From the NCBI GenBank assembly GCA_026413225.1, contig CM048557.1, forward strand, positions 59,324,987-59,388,986: a DNA stretch of 64,000 nt. The letters are read 5' to 3'. Both the position numbers and the translations under genes were made by a program. This document shows, in pieces, positions 36,331-50,500 of the stretch. This stretch comes from Otis tarda (taxonomy: Eukaryota; Chordata; Aves; Otidiformes; Otididae). The notes beneath the pieces are model-generated. The model saw only the letters and a program-made list of their open reading frames with translations, ran no database searches and had not been told where the DNA came from. The first letter of the stretch is position 1; every line of letters begins with the position of its first letter.

Positions 36331-39300
36331 GAGGAAAATCTGTGGTTTTATATTTCTCCCCTCCTGGGAGACGAGAAATTGGTTTTAGGATAGCTGTGCA
36401 CTTGGTTATGCTGAGAGGAAAACCTGGACAGTCAAAGCAAGAAAAAGGACCAAGGTCCATAAGGAATGGAAAAAGAATGCAAGAACAGAAGCAAACCGTA
36501 GAGCCGTTTATTGCGGAGAGACTGCAACTGGATTTTCTTTTCCCTGCTAAGCAGAGTAGCAATTGGGTTCGGGTCCCTTTCTCCCTCTGGAGTAACCCTG
36601 GGGCAACTGTTTTGCTGTTTCTCTGTTGGTTATGCTGCTGTTCAGTTACATCCATGCTGTGTCACGTGAACAGGACTTGTCCATGGAGCAGGTTTTCATT
36701 TCCAGGCTTGCCCCAGGGACTTCCCCAGGGCTGGGTATAGGCAGTGGCTGCACTTGGGTCTGCAGCCCTGATAGCAGGCACAGGGCTCCGAAAGCAGCAT
36801 GGTGGGGGGCGGGGGGGGGGGGTGTTCTCCCTCGTGAGCTGCACCCAAGGAAGATAAACCTCTGTGGCAGCTTCATCTCCTAGCTGTGTACCACGTGAGA
36901 GCTTAGTTTTAATACTGAGCAATAAAATTTTTAACATCCCCTTTGGAGCCAGCACTGTTGAGCTGTGCTGGCCTGCAGTGTTCAGGATGCTGAGCTCCTG
37001 GGTGTCTGCGATGCCCAGACCGCACAACTGGGAAAGAAACTCAAATCAGGGAGAAGCCCAAACCATGGTGCCAATGGTGACACTTTGGACAGGGCTGCGG
37101 TGGCACCATCCCTACTGCTGGGCAGAGGTAAAACCAAGGTGCAGTTAGGTCTCTCCTGCTTCTTGGTTTCTCTCTGCAATATCCACTCTCTGTAATTCTT
37201 GTTACATAGTTGTATAATGTATGGAGGTCTCAGCTGCTGTTCTTCCCCAGCTTGTCCAGCAATACCGATGTGCTGCCTATAGGCAGAGGAAACTCAGATC
37301 TCATTCAAAAAAAGTTGTTGTTGCCTGGACAGTACAGGCTCTGCTGGTGAAAATATTTAACATCTTCCACACCACTTAAAACACACTCCTGTTTTCCCTT
37401 ACTGTAATGGGGTCTTTGGTAAAATGGAATGAGAACATCCATGTAGCCTATCAAAGGTGCTCATGGAAAGGGTCTTTCTGTGAAGTACAAATAGTTTTGC
37501 ATTTTAATCCGCTTCTGGATAGCTTTTGGTTCAGTGTGAGGCTTGCGCTCAGCAGACAGGAAAAAAATCTGTTAAGCAGAAATCATTATCAAAATAATGA
37601 CGCCATAATACAGGCCCAAATCCTGCTCCTTGGCATTGCCCAAGCAGTCACGCTGGACCAAATGCAACCAGCAGTAAAGTCCCATTGCTCTGGAAATCAG
37701 CTGTAGTGGTGGTGTAAATCAGGAGTGACACTAAAAAGGCTGCTGGCATTACCCTTCCGCACTTGTCCCTCAGTGGGTGTTTCTGAAATGGGAGAAGGCA
37801 CGCTACGAGCTGTGAAGTCAGGGATATGAGTACGGTGTGGTGTGAGGACACCATAGTCCTGGGCACCTGTGGTGCCCTGGGCAGGACTCCAGCAGCCAAG
37901 GGGGAATCACTCCTGGGCAGTGTTTGTCCCCAGCAGGACACCAGGGGCGAGGAGTCCTTGCGCCTTTGCAGCTGGCCCCCAGCAAAACGATGCTGTTTTG
38001 CTGCCCTTGTTGCTTTCCTGTCATGCATATCACATAGCACTGTGCAAACAGGATTTTGCTGTTGATGCGGGGACAAAAAAGCCAAGATTGGATAAAAGAG
38101 AAAGCAAGGTGATCCCAGACCAGTAAAGTGAATCCTATCTGAGAACATAAGGGATGGTGATGGCCATGGATGTTATGAAAAAATAATTCTTACATGGGCA
38201 TCTTCTGCCTAATATATCTGTGCTTCAGGCAAAAGGCACTGCCTGATTTGGCAACAGATAAAGGCTAAGTTAAACTTCTTGTTAATTTTCTTAGCTTTAC
38301 AGCTCATAACTGGAGTGACTGGGTTTCTTCCACAAAAAAAAAGCAAAAATTCAATGACATCGAAATGTCATTGAAAGCTAAAGAACTAAAACTGATCAGT
38401 CTCCTTCTTTTCTAAAAAATTCAAACAACACTTGTTTCAAGCTTTTATTCTATTTTTATTGAGCTTTAATTTTAATTAAAAACCTTTTGCAGTGATTCAG
38501 TAGCAAAGCAGGTATTTAATTTCACATCAAACTGAAGTGCCAGGAGCAATAGTGGTCATATTAATAGCCATTTTCATGATACAAAGAAAGACATGCTGAG
38601 GCTGGAGATCTTGTTCAGAAGGGGAGGCTTGATGGGCAAAGGCTGCAGAGGCACTCTTGTACTGAGGTGGGTCGTGCACTGCATTATCTCCTGGTGAAGG
38701 CAGCAAGAACAGAAGTGCATGCGGTGGTCCGTCCCTTTCACTGACAGAGTAAGATGATACAGTCAGATCTTACAGTCACTGGCCTTACAGACAGAGTGGC
38801 CTTTCCGAGATGGAGTAAGCAAACTACAGTTCCTCTTTTTCTGCCTTTAACAGGAGTTCAGGACTCTGGACCACACTGATCCCCTCCTGTCTCTCCCTCC
38901 AACTATAGGAGGCCAAAGTGACTTTGTTTGGTGAAAAAAAAAAAAGGAAAAAAACCACCAGCCCCAAAATCCCAGAAAAAAAAAAATCAAACTCCCTCTT
39001 CCAGCTGAATTAGATTTTTTTTTTAATAAGGTGAGGAAATCAGGTTTTCCTTTTGAGGAAAGCAAACATCATCAGAGAGTGAGTATTGAGAGGGCTGTGT
39101 GTGACATGTGATAAACTGAAACCATACTGGGTTGGGTGGTTTAACTGTTTTAGCAGCCAGCAGGCAGAAGCAGAGGGGTGGAAGCATGTGGGGATGTATA
39201 TACAGCCCTGCTGCCCATGAGCACTGAGCCTGTGATCAGTGTGATGAGCCGGTGGGTCCCCAACCTCCGCTACCCCCGGGCACGAGCAGGGAGTGGCAGC

Positions 39301-42300
39301 CGGCAGCACTCTTGCCCTCAGATCTGCCTGTTGGCTTCACTTTTAACGTTTTTGTTTCCTGTGTTGTGGTGGATGGGTTCACAGGCAGTGCTTCCTGTCA
39401 GACACCAGTCGGGGACCACAAAGGGGTTGGATCAATAGTCTCGCCGCTGCTGTGATGCCCTTTTGATTAGCATGGTGCCTTGGTGGCCAGATCCTGTTGT
39501 TGTATCAGCTGCCCTTGGCTGAGGGTATCAGACTGGGTCAGGCTTGGCTCAATAAGGTTTTCTATAACATCCCATTATTGGCAACTCCTACTTTGTGTCA
39601 GACACAGACAATAGATGCGTTGGTTTTCATCTGCCAGAGGAGAAGCAGCTATAGATATCTCCCCTATGCAAATCTGCACAGCTAAGTAAAGAGCACAGCT
39701 ACTCGTGGGGTGTTGGGGTCCCCTCCTGGGCACCCAAGGGCCTCTTTGGTTTTCTGGTCAAGAATCATTATAAAACACATTTACTTCACTCTTCCCCTCC
39801 CTGTCTTTAGAAGGAAAATAATCTGTAAAGGCAAAAACACACCTCCAAGTCCTTTTCTCTGCACCTTATGGGTTTCAGGTGCAAGGTGACACTTGGTTTG
39901 TTCTCCTGCTTTTCCTGGGAGCATGATGTTTATGGAAAGCTTGTTTGTCACATGCGTGTTTGGGAGGTGAGACCTGAAGAAAAAAAAAAACACTGTTGCA
40001 AAATACGTGAAGCTACAGGTATCCCCAGTCCGGGCCCAGCTGCTGCGCTGGCCTGGAAGCCAGGGCAGAGCCCACCACCTTGCTGCAGCCACAGGGCGTC
40101 AATGCTGCCCTCGGCCCAGCCCGTCTCGGTGTTGGGAGAGTGCTTCCCCGTCTCTTTTGTAACTAAAGGCTGAAGGATTAAGTCCTTGACTATCCCGTTG
40201 CCTTTCTCCACTCCTTCAGGCAGCATCGCTGAAAGCAAAACCTGCTGGAGGTGACTCGGGCCGGTTTCTTTGCTCCAGCTCTGAGAAGCAGTGGCTGGCA
40301 GCCTGCTGGCCTCAAACTGCTGGCTGGGCAGGATCCCTCTCAAACACTGGATGAATAGCAATAGATATATAGACTGTTCCTGGCCTTATAAGGGGAAAAA
40401 AAAATATTTTCACTGTGCTGCTTGTTTTTACTTTTGTTGTTACCTTTGTGAGCATGTGTGGCTGTGGGGGAGTGTGACAGGACACAGGCTGTGCTATGAG
40501 GCTTGGCTGTTGGTTAAACTGTTCAAAATAGCGAATCTTCCATCATTTTGATCAAAAGCATTCTTAAAAGTGAGGAAAACCTTAGCATTGACTTGAAGCG
40601 CAGAGCATTTTATGTTTTGATTTGCCCCTGAGGCCAACTTAGACACCAGCTGGCCCCCGTAGCAGAGGGGGCCAGCGGTGAAGCTGAGGCCCCACGGCGG
40701 GGCAGGCGTCGGGAGCCACCAGCCCTGCTGCCACGCAGACCCTTCCTCCTGCCAGGTGCTGGCGTGTCCTGATGATCCTGTCTGTTAAAAATGCTTGATG
40801 TAATTGAGGAAAAATGCTGTATTTATCTTTTGCTCATCTTCACTCAATTTGAAGAAAAGGCTCTGCTCTCGTTGCTTGGCGAGGATGTTACCCAGAAAGG
40901 TTAATCATAGAGGATGTTTATACGGGAATGGAGTTTCCCAAGAAGGGAACTAAGCAGAGGAGATGTCTCCTCCAGTTGTCATTTTAATTTCCTATTTTGA
41001 AATGATTGGCCTCAGCCTTTTGGAGGGAATACAAGGGTGAGCTGTGTTGGATGTGTGCTTTACCATTATGAATAAACTGATGCCTCCAGCTCCGCTCATG
41101 GAAGCCCTCACAGCTTAGAAGCACAGCATCTACCATGGGTCGGATGGTCCTGTCTATAGAAAACAGCCACCCGCTGGAGGGCCTTCAGTTTAACAGCAGG
41201 GACGTGTGTATCAGCGATGTGAGGGACTTGCTTCTCCTTTAGTGCTGCCTCATCTGATACGTGCCCCGTAAGAGAAGAGCAAGGGCAGTTGATGTGATTA
41301 TCCCATGGACTCCTGGACTTTCTTCCTGCTCATACCCACGTGGCAGTTGCCCCCAGCCCTGTAGCAGCACCCAAAACTCTAATGGGTCTCTAGTGGTCTC
41401 ATGTCAACCTGCTAGCCAGGAACTTGGATGTACAAAGAGATACCATCCATCTTGCTGGAGGAAGGGGCTGGAATAGTGCTGTTTTGCTTCCAGGTGCACA
41501 GCCTCCTTCCCCATCCTGAAAGCCTGAGAGAAATTGCTCCATAGCTCTTCTGCAGAAGGCAAGGCACTGTGGAGAGATGGAGACCTAAGCAGTTTTGGGG
41601 CACAATCCCCTGTATAAAGACACCAGTGACGCTTTGGAAGATAAGTGTGACCTGGTAGAGTGCAAGGGTCAATCCTGCTGCCCACAGTACTGGACTGAGG
41701 CTGGAAATAGTGATGGACCAAGGTCATTTGTACTAGCAAGGGCTGCATTACAAAGGGGCTAGCGGACGGATGCCTAACAAAGGACTGAATTCATAGCTGA
41801 CCTGCACCACGTGTGCCCTTCAGTGGGCTGGCATGGGGTGTCAGTCAGCTCTCAGTTTGTCTCCAGCGAAGCCATTATTCTAGTTGGACTCTATTATATG
41901 GCATGGGATTTGCTGTGTTAGTGGGAATGGGATCAGAAATGCACTGCACACAGACAAAAGTTGTGGTTTTTTGTATTGTTTTTTTTTTGTTTTTCACAAT
42001 TTGACTAGTGTTTCTGAGGGGGGAAAAAAGGCTCTTGATGGTGATTGATATCTAAAATTACTGCTAGGTAGCTGCATCCTGCCCTGACCCAACATCGACA
42101 GGGTTTCAAGCTGTCCCTTGCTCTTGCCTTGTGAATTAGGTGAAACAAAACAAGAACAAGTACAGCATGCAAGTGTGAACAGCCTGTGCTGCAGACCTCC
42201 CTCAAGCTTTCTCCAGGAACAGTAACCAGGAGTCAGAGGCTCCAGAGATGTGCCCTGGGCGAGCGCTAGGAGAAGACAATTTGCTCCACACACCAGCAAA

Positions 42301-43079
42301 CAGCCTCTCACCTGTGCGGCTGAGGGGCACCAAGCTCCTGTGCTTGCTAAAGCAGCCAGTGTGGGGCCAGAGCACAGAAAGGCAGAGCCTGAGGGTCTCA
42401 TGATTTCCAAAAGGATGAGCTGGACTTCTGGGCAAGTAGCACCTCTGCTGCTCCTGCCCACCGAGCACCCTGCCTTCCTAGGGCAGCACGGGGTTGGGGA
42501 AGCTCTTCCTTAACCTTCTCATGTAATGTAGCAGAAAGTCTGTTATTTCTGTTCAGCCTGGACCTCAGGCAAGCTACTCAAAGTCTGGGTCTGGCTGACT
42601 GCAAGAAGTGTTATTTGGCTCTTGTCTGCTTGGCTTTGTTTTCCCTGTTGCTTTCCCCTCTTATTTTTCTTCATACAGGGTAGGGGAACGTTTGAATCCC
42701 CAGCAAACTAGTGCAAGATAGACTTTTCTTTTTAGCACCTAACGTATCCACGTCTCTCCTGTGGTCAGAAGGAGCCAGCAGAGGAACTGTGCTGAACTGC
42801 AGTGACTTGGGGTGCCTTTATCCTCCACGTACACCAAGGCTGGAGCTGGCAGCCTGCAGGCAGCGAGAGCGGCCGCTGGTCCTCCTGCCTGGTGCAGCCG
42901 CTTCATGTGCCCTGTGATTCTGTTCCCTCTGCATTTTCCTCTAACGGACACTTGGGTTTCTGTCCATGTATCTATATATATTTTTTTTTAATGTGTAGCG
43001 GAATCAGTGTTAGGCTTACCTTTGGGTGTTTGTGGGTCTTTTGACACAGCAATCCTTTGACCTCCCTCCTTGCTCTGCA
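36331..43079. other. Intergenic, with an AT-rich block near 38150-38600
   Basis: No exon was recognised. A G-run (G12) lies near 36811-36822. The block at about 38150-38600 is AT-rich, contains TTAATTTTAATTAA-type homeodomain-like sequence and a perfect 11-bp inverted repeat, and could be a conserved non-coding element. A/T runs sit near 38935, 38980 and 39015. Confidence 0.4.
38350..38375. repeat. Perfect 11-bp inverted repeat with CGAA loop
   Basis: TTCAATGACAT at 38350-38360, loop CGAA, then ATGTCATTGAA at 38365-38375. The arms match perfectly. The CG in the loop is unusual in this CpG-poor stretch. Confidence 0.85.
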
Positions 43080-44560
43080 ATGGAGAGGAAGTTAACAGAA
43101 TGTTTATTATATTTTGTAGATTATGTATGCCCATCTACAGCATATGTTTACAACGAATTTATAGACCCCTATAAAGGGGCTTACAGGCATTATATTTAAT
43201 TAATGTGGCAGAAATTGTATCATTGTAATAACTGCCTGGCCTTTAGAGGTAAAACTCAGTGCCAAGGATTCCCAGATGAAACATCTCTGATAAGAACCAG
43301 AAATTACACAGGCCATATATTGTATGGTGAATTTGTTTGGATTGGTACCTTTAGGGTATTCAGCCTTGCCAAGTCTCTGCAGTGCTGACACAGTTTATTA
43401 CACATTTTCATTTATTAAGAGATTATTTGACTGCAGTTTGTTGTTTTATTGTACAGCAGGTGATAATTTTACACTAAATTAACTGTAACATCTCTGTTAG
43501 GAACAGGCCGAAGAGGCTTCTTGCTATGATGCTAAATACTAAGTAATGGCTTTTATTCATCAAGGGAGTAATTTACTCTCATGTGCAGGGCTTGAATAAG
43601 ACTCTCCACCAACCTATTATTAGTCTGTGCATGTATGTGGTTCAGGTTAGGGTTAATGGGTCTTGTGCCAATGCAGGCTGCCTCTTAAAACCAGATCTCT
43701 GTGCTAGCATCAAATAGCTCGCTACTTTGGTAGCAAAAAATGGTTTGAGGCTACCAAATCTGCACTTAGGCAGACAAATGGTCACTGAGCTCTGGAGGTG
43801 AGTGATGCTCCTTGTGTCAGACCAGGAGCCCGGCTTTTAGCATCAGAAGAGGTTACAGCTGGGGCAGGCAAAAAAGTGAAAGCTCCTATGAAAGCTCCCT
43901 AAAGTTTAACTCTTTAGTAAAATAAAAAGATGCTGTTTCTGTTCCTGGCTTGAAGATTTGCTGTTTCAACCAGAAAACCATTTTAAAACCTTTTATAAAA
44001 ACAAAGGGAAAAATAAGCAACAACCATCTCCTCTTTCCAGAAATTAATAACTTATGAAGGAAAAATATTTATTCAAAAGCCTTTTTTTTTTCAATTCAAA
44101 ATAGATTACAGATGAAAATAATTTCACTATCCCTTAATGAAGTCCATTATGTCAGGCTAGTTTCATAGTCTGTCTCACACAGATACCGTTGAGTTAAGCT
44201 TTGTGTTGGGAGATGGGAATTCCACACCAAATTGAATTGGAGACTGAAGCACCAACAATTATGGTTGCAAATTATTAAAGCTTTGCTATATTGGAAATTC
44301 ACAGCATGCTTACAGAGGCAACTTACTATTAAGAGGAACCATACTACAAAGCTAAAAATAGAGGAAAAAAATCAGGACCATATTGCTTTGATCACAATTC
44401 CATGTTTAAAGGAAGCAATCACTGGCAAAATAATCCCCTTCCCAACTGCGCTGTGGATTAGCTTTGGTTAATGCTAACATTTCCTCTACACGGAGCACAC
44501 CAAGGGAAAAATTATCAATTAAAATCTAGGGCTGAGTAAGTAACTCATAGTAAATAATTT
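43080..44560. promoter_or_regulatory. AT-rich block, candidate conserved non-coding element
   Basis: This stretch is distinctly AT-rich compared with both flanks, has few CpGs, no interspersed repeat, and holds ATTTAATTAATG, CTAAATTAACTG, GATAAT and a CTATAAAGGGG box (about 43169-43179). Such composition is common for deeply conserved developmental enhancers. Conservation cannot be seen from one sequence, so this is a guess based on composition. Confidence 0.25.
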
Positions 44561-47500
44561 ACTTGAGGGAACCCCCTGACACACGCACACTCATTCTCAC
44601 TAACAATTTTTCTGCAAGCAAACTCTGACTTTCAGGACATGATATTGGTGAGTGATCCCTTCCTGAGCCGTTAGCTGCGAGTTACACACATTTGTTCTGA
44701 CGGGACAAGTAGATGAAGTGTTATATTTCTAGCTGCTGAAAGGATGATCAGAGCTCCTAAATTAGGTGTCCAGTGTGGGGTTTTTTATATGTTATCCCAA
44801 ATTGTCTTCTGGGGAATATTTTCTAGGGCTCCTTTTAAAATTTGCTGCTCAAAGATCATTCTGCAGCAAGCCAGTTAGCTGGAGCGCTCCTGGAAAGCTG
44901 CTACCAATGCAGTGTGCATCCACATGCTGAGAATCTGAAAAACTATTCCAAACTAATTTTTTTGCAGATCTAAAAGCATTGAATGAGCTTGTCTGTTTTA
45001 TCTATTTGAGGGTGTTATTGCTTTTAGATGAGGGACTGCAAGACCATGCAAATGGCTGTTTTCTGTTGCCTTTTGGGAATGACATTTGATTTCCCTTCCT
45101 CTTCCCAATTTTTCGGAGTCCCTGTTTTCTGCAAAGGGAACGTACAGCAGATTTCCCACTCATCCTTAATGTGTGATTGTTTGGGTTTGGTTTTTTTTGT
45201 TGTTTTTATTTTTTGGTTTTTTTGTTTTTTTTTTTTCCAAGGGCAAGGGCAATACCAGCCTATGAAACAAAACTCTCCCTCTCCCAGGCTCCAAGCCTGG
45301 GAATTAAGTGTTTGCGAGTGGGAGGCTCTGCTTGTGCATCTCAGCTCAGGTACAAACATTTTGGGAAGAAACCTGCACACTTGAGAGCAGAGGAGATGCA
45401 TGGCACCCTATGGACACCAAGGGCACGTCTGCGCAGAAGGTATGCTTGAGAACGAATCCCTTGCTGAATAGCTCACAAAAGCTGTTGCTCCTAAAGCCAC
45501 CAGCAAAAAAAAAGATGAGCAAATATGAGAATAAACTGAGATTCAGCAAACCCTTTGTGCATACTCAGCATATCTTTTGTGCATAGTTGAGAGTTTAAAT
45601 GTGTTGGATTCTTTGAAGGAAGTTTGTTGGTGCATTTTTAGAGGGATGTGCTCTCATGCCTGGACTGGAACCTGCAGGTCCCTTCTGCCCTTGCTTCTGT
45701 AACAGCCCAGGGATGTACATCTCTGTGGTTTTTAGCTGGTGTACAACAGCATAATGTGAGCGTGTAAAGCCCTGAGAGATTCGTAAGTGAGGGGCTGTTC
45801 TACAAGGGCCCATTGAGATTACAATGTCCTGTTGTGTTCAGACAGGATTGCAAACAGTGAGGTGAGCTGGCCTGAGTGACATGAACATCAACTAGACCAT
45901 GTCTATTTTAAACATCCAGCAACATTATTTGAACTAGTACTGTTATCATCAGCAAGGATAAAAAAATGGAGAAGGATAGGGCTACTATGGGCCATCCCAT
46001 ACAAAATGATGCTTGGAGGTTGCACCACAGTATGTGCTAATATGTTACATTTCTAGGCATCTAGCATCTCTGCAGCCTGTTCGAAGAACTGTAAGTAAAA
46101 ACTGAGCTGTTGATAAGCACTTTATAAGTGAAAACCTTGATTTTATTTGCTAGTGTAAGAGTTGAGAAGAAAATGGGGTGAAAAACACAGAGCAGAATTT
46201 TTTTTAGTAGAGTGAATGCAGCAGAATAATTACAATTTCTGGGAGAGTGTTAGGAACAGCATAAGAAGGCTGGAAAAGAAATAGCAGCTTAAATTTTGAT
46301 TGTCTGTTTGGGGTGATAGTAAAGTCAAGAGGGCCGTTTCCAGTCTAAAATCCCTATATCCAATACTAAAGAGCATTAGAGCCTAAATAAGGATTCGAAT
46401 ACAAATGTCTTCAACTCCAGCTCACCACAAAATTAAAGGATCTGTTCCAGGAAATACAGTGTCCGCATGAAGAGACCCCCCCCTAGATCTATGCCTTTGA
46501 AGCTTAAGTTTTAATTTGGGATTAAAAAAAAAAAGTTGCACAATGCCCTGCAGAAGTCTGACACAGCATCCTGGAGGAGATCCTGCACCGTTGCCAGCCT
46601 GAGCAGAGCTGAGTTGGAGGTCTCGCTGCTTGCCTGCCCTGGAGAGGGAACACTGCCCATGGTGAGGCTGCTGATGTGAGAGTGATTCAGCTGCGAACGC
46701 AGAGAGAAACGCTGAATCTGGGAGAGAAGTGCTGCACGCAGGACAGGCAGGATGGCACATAGGCTGGCTGAGCCCTGATGATGCTGGTTTTAAAGCCAAA
46801 CACATATGGTTTGGGTTAAGGCTAGACTCCCTCTGCCCAAATGCGTTGCAGATTATAGATGATGTGGGCTTTGCATGGGTAATTTTCTCTTTTTCATCTT
46901 GGTATAAGGCAGCCCAGGAGACACTATCATGTATGATGTGTGCATTTTTCTTGTGCTCTGTATTTCATTTAATCAAAAGAGAAAGCAGCCCAGATACACT
47001 GGGTGACCACTTCTAATATTCTTAGCATTGTGCAACATTATTATTTTCCCTGTCCTCTTTCATGTGCAGGCTTGAGTGCACTTGGAAGCACTAAGCACAG
47101 CTCACTCATTTAGGGACACGTGAATGGGACAAAATAAGATAGCAGGTAGCTTTTACCATTGTGTCTTTATCTCCTAGTGTAGACAGAGTTGACAGTAGGG
47201 TCATCTTCAACAGGTGCCCATGGGTGGCCCAACAACACCCAAAGATATTTCCAGAGAACAATATTTTCCTTTTACTCCTGCTGGGTAGTGTCCCTGGCCC
47301 CTCGACTCATGGTTTATCAGTTTCTATTTTGGCCTTTGATGATCTTGGGGTAGTCCTGGCTACTGGAGCCTGTTCAAAACAGAGGCCTCCTAAGCCTGGT
47401 TCTTGGGCCACTTGCAAGCTCTGCTCCCAGGTGAGTGCGTACAAATTCACTGGCTGTATTCATTGTCTTCCTGGAGCTTGTTGTGCAACCGAAGATTGGT

Positions 47501-50500
47501 TTCTGAGTGATCCCACTGTGCATCCCACCTCCTGCAAGGAGACAAACCAGTAAAAGGGTAGAGGACTTCGTTTTAGCCAGTGACAGAATAACTGCATTGC
47601 AGCTCAGCCATGGGCTTGGAGGGCAAGTAAACCTTTGGTGATGGGCTGCTGCTCAACAAACATATATATGTTATAATTTTTTTCACCTGGAAAAGCTGTA
47701 TCTTCCTGAAGAGGTAAGAGCCTCCGAATCCCTCCTGTGAGCTCTGGAAAACATTTTGAAAATTTTTCCCTTCTTCAAATAAAGAACTCATTAAGTTTTC
47801 TGTTCCTCTGAGTCCCCATGCTTCCCATTCCCAAAGGCATAACATTGAGCCTAATCACCAACTAGAACAACTGAGGCCTTTATTTTGGTGTAAAGCTGCA
47901 TGAAAAAAAGTCCTCTGTGTATATAGCCATAACATTGCATGATTATAAGAAAAATGGAGGAACCCACAACTGATTTCCAAATCTGCATCTTCCTTTTTTT
48001 CCTGTAATGAGTGTGATGCATAATTTACACAGGCAAGAAAACATATGAAGCTGATTATATTTTTTTTCTTTGTTTGTTTTCATTCACAGAAGGGCTGGAA
48101 CTCCAGAAGGCTGAGATAAGAGCCCTACCCTTTCCTTGGTGCAGTGAGCACGATATGGAGGATGGAGAGGAACTCAAGGTACAGCCATGAGGACTTAGTT
48201 GGGTCTTTCCAGCAGCTATCAAAAAAAAAAAAAAGTCTCGTCTCCTTCCTGTTTTGAAAAGGAGGAGCATGAGAGCCATGGTGTGAAATGCTCAGTGGTG
48301 TCGGGGGCAATCACAGTCCCAATCACCGAGACACTTGCCCACACCCAGGACTGTGGCCATAAACTGCTGACTACAGCCAATATTATAAAAATTCCTCCCT
48401 GGATGCTGTAGACACATTGATGGTTTTGCATATCTCAAAGACTCACTGGGTGATGACGTATTTCCTCTTTAGGTTGACTCATGAGCTGCTCCTCCTGGTT
48501 GCTATGAAAGCTGGAGGCGCTTTAATGCTGCCTGCTGCAAGCACACTTCATGAAAAGAGAAAATCTCAATATTATTTCTAGACTGACCCTTTCACTTTTG
48601 CAATTGGTAAGCTTTGCCACTTTGACATTTATTAAATAGCTTGTTAGTGGCAGAAGCAATGACAATAAAATTTGTGTGTATAATTTAAAGCAAACAAACT
48701 CCTTTCTTAATCTGGCCTTCAAGGCCTGAAGCAAACAACCGCAGTTCAAAGGAATGCTACTAAGAAAAGAAAAGTCTGTCGGGTGCTACTTTTTTTTTTT
48801 TAAACCATGAGAGAAAACGTTTAACAGTCTAAAAGCTCTAAGCCCTGAGTTGTTATGGGGAGATAACAGCTCTGTTAATTAGATGATCAAATATTACTTT
48901 ATTAGTAAATTCTTGCATTGGTCTGGCATGGCTTGTGCTTGTGCTCTTCTTTTGAGCATTTATGATGAAATTTTTCCAGTAAGGTTTTTAATGTAATTGC
49001 TGTAATTTTCTAATCTGTATATTTGCATCAGTGTTGTGTGTTGATTGTGACCTGGTTCACTGCACTTATCTGTGCTGATTTTCAGCAGCTTTTGGGGAAA
49101 AAAAAAGGTCTTTTCATGATGTGTGAGTTTGCCACTGTTTCAGACCTTATTTTCTGTCACTCACCAGGAGAGGGAAGGCTGGTAGATCTGTGTACTTGAG
49201 CTCATCCCGCGCTAGCATGGCGTCAGCACGTGGGCTGAGGGGAAAGTGAGAGTGAAGAGGCTGGATAAAGCCATAAAGGCAGGATACAGGGAGACCGGGA
49301 GCCAACCTAGCCCCTGTGCCAGTGACTCCTGAGCAGGGACAGCTTATATGGGGATGGGGAGCATCTCCTGCTGTGCCTGCCTGCCCTGTTGCACGGACGG
49401 TTAAATTGCCTGCGAGCTGCTGACGGCCAGAGCTTACAGCCCGGTGGTTTAAGGGAATCTAAAATCACTGCTGATCCACCTTGGAATGTCAGCTGAAGGC
49501 AGAGTGCTCAAAGGCGTGGCAAGAGCCCATGGGACGGTGGCAGAGCTCTGCCAGCAGAAGTCACCTGGCCCTTGAGGCAGCACCAGGCCATCTTGCAGGG
49601 ACGTGGGCTGCCCAGACTGAAATTGCTGGTGGATTTAAATCAGACCTAGCACTTCGTAACGCCATCTCTCCCTGTAGTTCCCTGTGCAGGGCCTGTATAT
49701 ATTTGTATATTGTACAGATCCTTCACAGCCTGCAGTACTTTTAACACATAATATGCATGTTTATCTCAAAGCAGGATAGACACCAATTAACACTGCTCGT
49801 TAATGAGGGCACAATCAACTTGCATAACCTTGAACCACTGAGTGCACACAGTGATGTATGAATGAGAGGTTAACTGCAGATGACAGCTCATTTCTTTTTG
49901 TTCTTCTGCCCAGAACACCCTGCCAATACACACATTACAAATAATGTGCTCTTGTGATGGTAAGGGGGGGCATTTCAGAAGTGAGTGTCGCTTCTTTGTT
50001 TAGGATCGACTGCATGACATCCTGGGTTTCAGCCTTAATACCATCTATTGCTGGGAGCAGCTGTTTCCCCCCAGGATCTCTGCTGCTGGTACCCTCGACC
50101 ACAGCCTGGTTCTTCTTTCCGAATTAGAAAGCTGAATGTGAAATGGATTAACTTAAAAACCTACAGATAAGGGCAAGTGGCATTTCTGATGTGCCTGAGA
50201 CACCCGTGCCCATCTGACTCACAGTTCACGACTTGTGGAGAGGTGTCATTTGTAATTCGTGTAAATGCTCAGTTGCTCATCCACCCACAGCCGTGTTATA
50301 TACTGCTTTTCCACGCAAAATGCTCAGCCAGCGATAAAGCCCAGTTAGCGTCATGCTATCTCTGCTCTTGCACAGATTATGCCACATCAGTGTTCTTTCT
50401 GTAGGGAACATATTTACTTGCTGTAAGGAGCCATCTAGTGAGGGTTTACTGCACATAAAATCAAAGTAACTGTTTCTTTACTGTTTCCAGGCAATACTGA

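Noticed and set aside
35608-36655. Overlapping minus-strand open frames of about 200 codons each
   Set aside because: They lie on the pyrimidine-rich strand of a polypurine tract and overlap each other in different frames, so they are compositional.
43644-43659. Telomere-like GGTTAGGGTTAA
   Set aside because: Only about two units, too short for an interstitial telomeric repeat and expected by chance.
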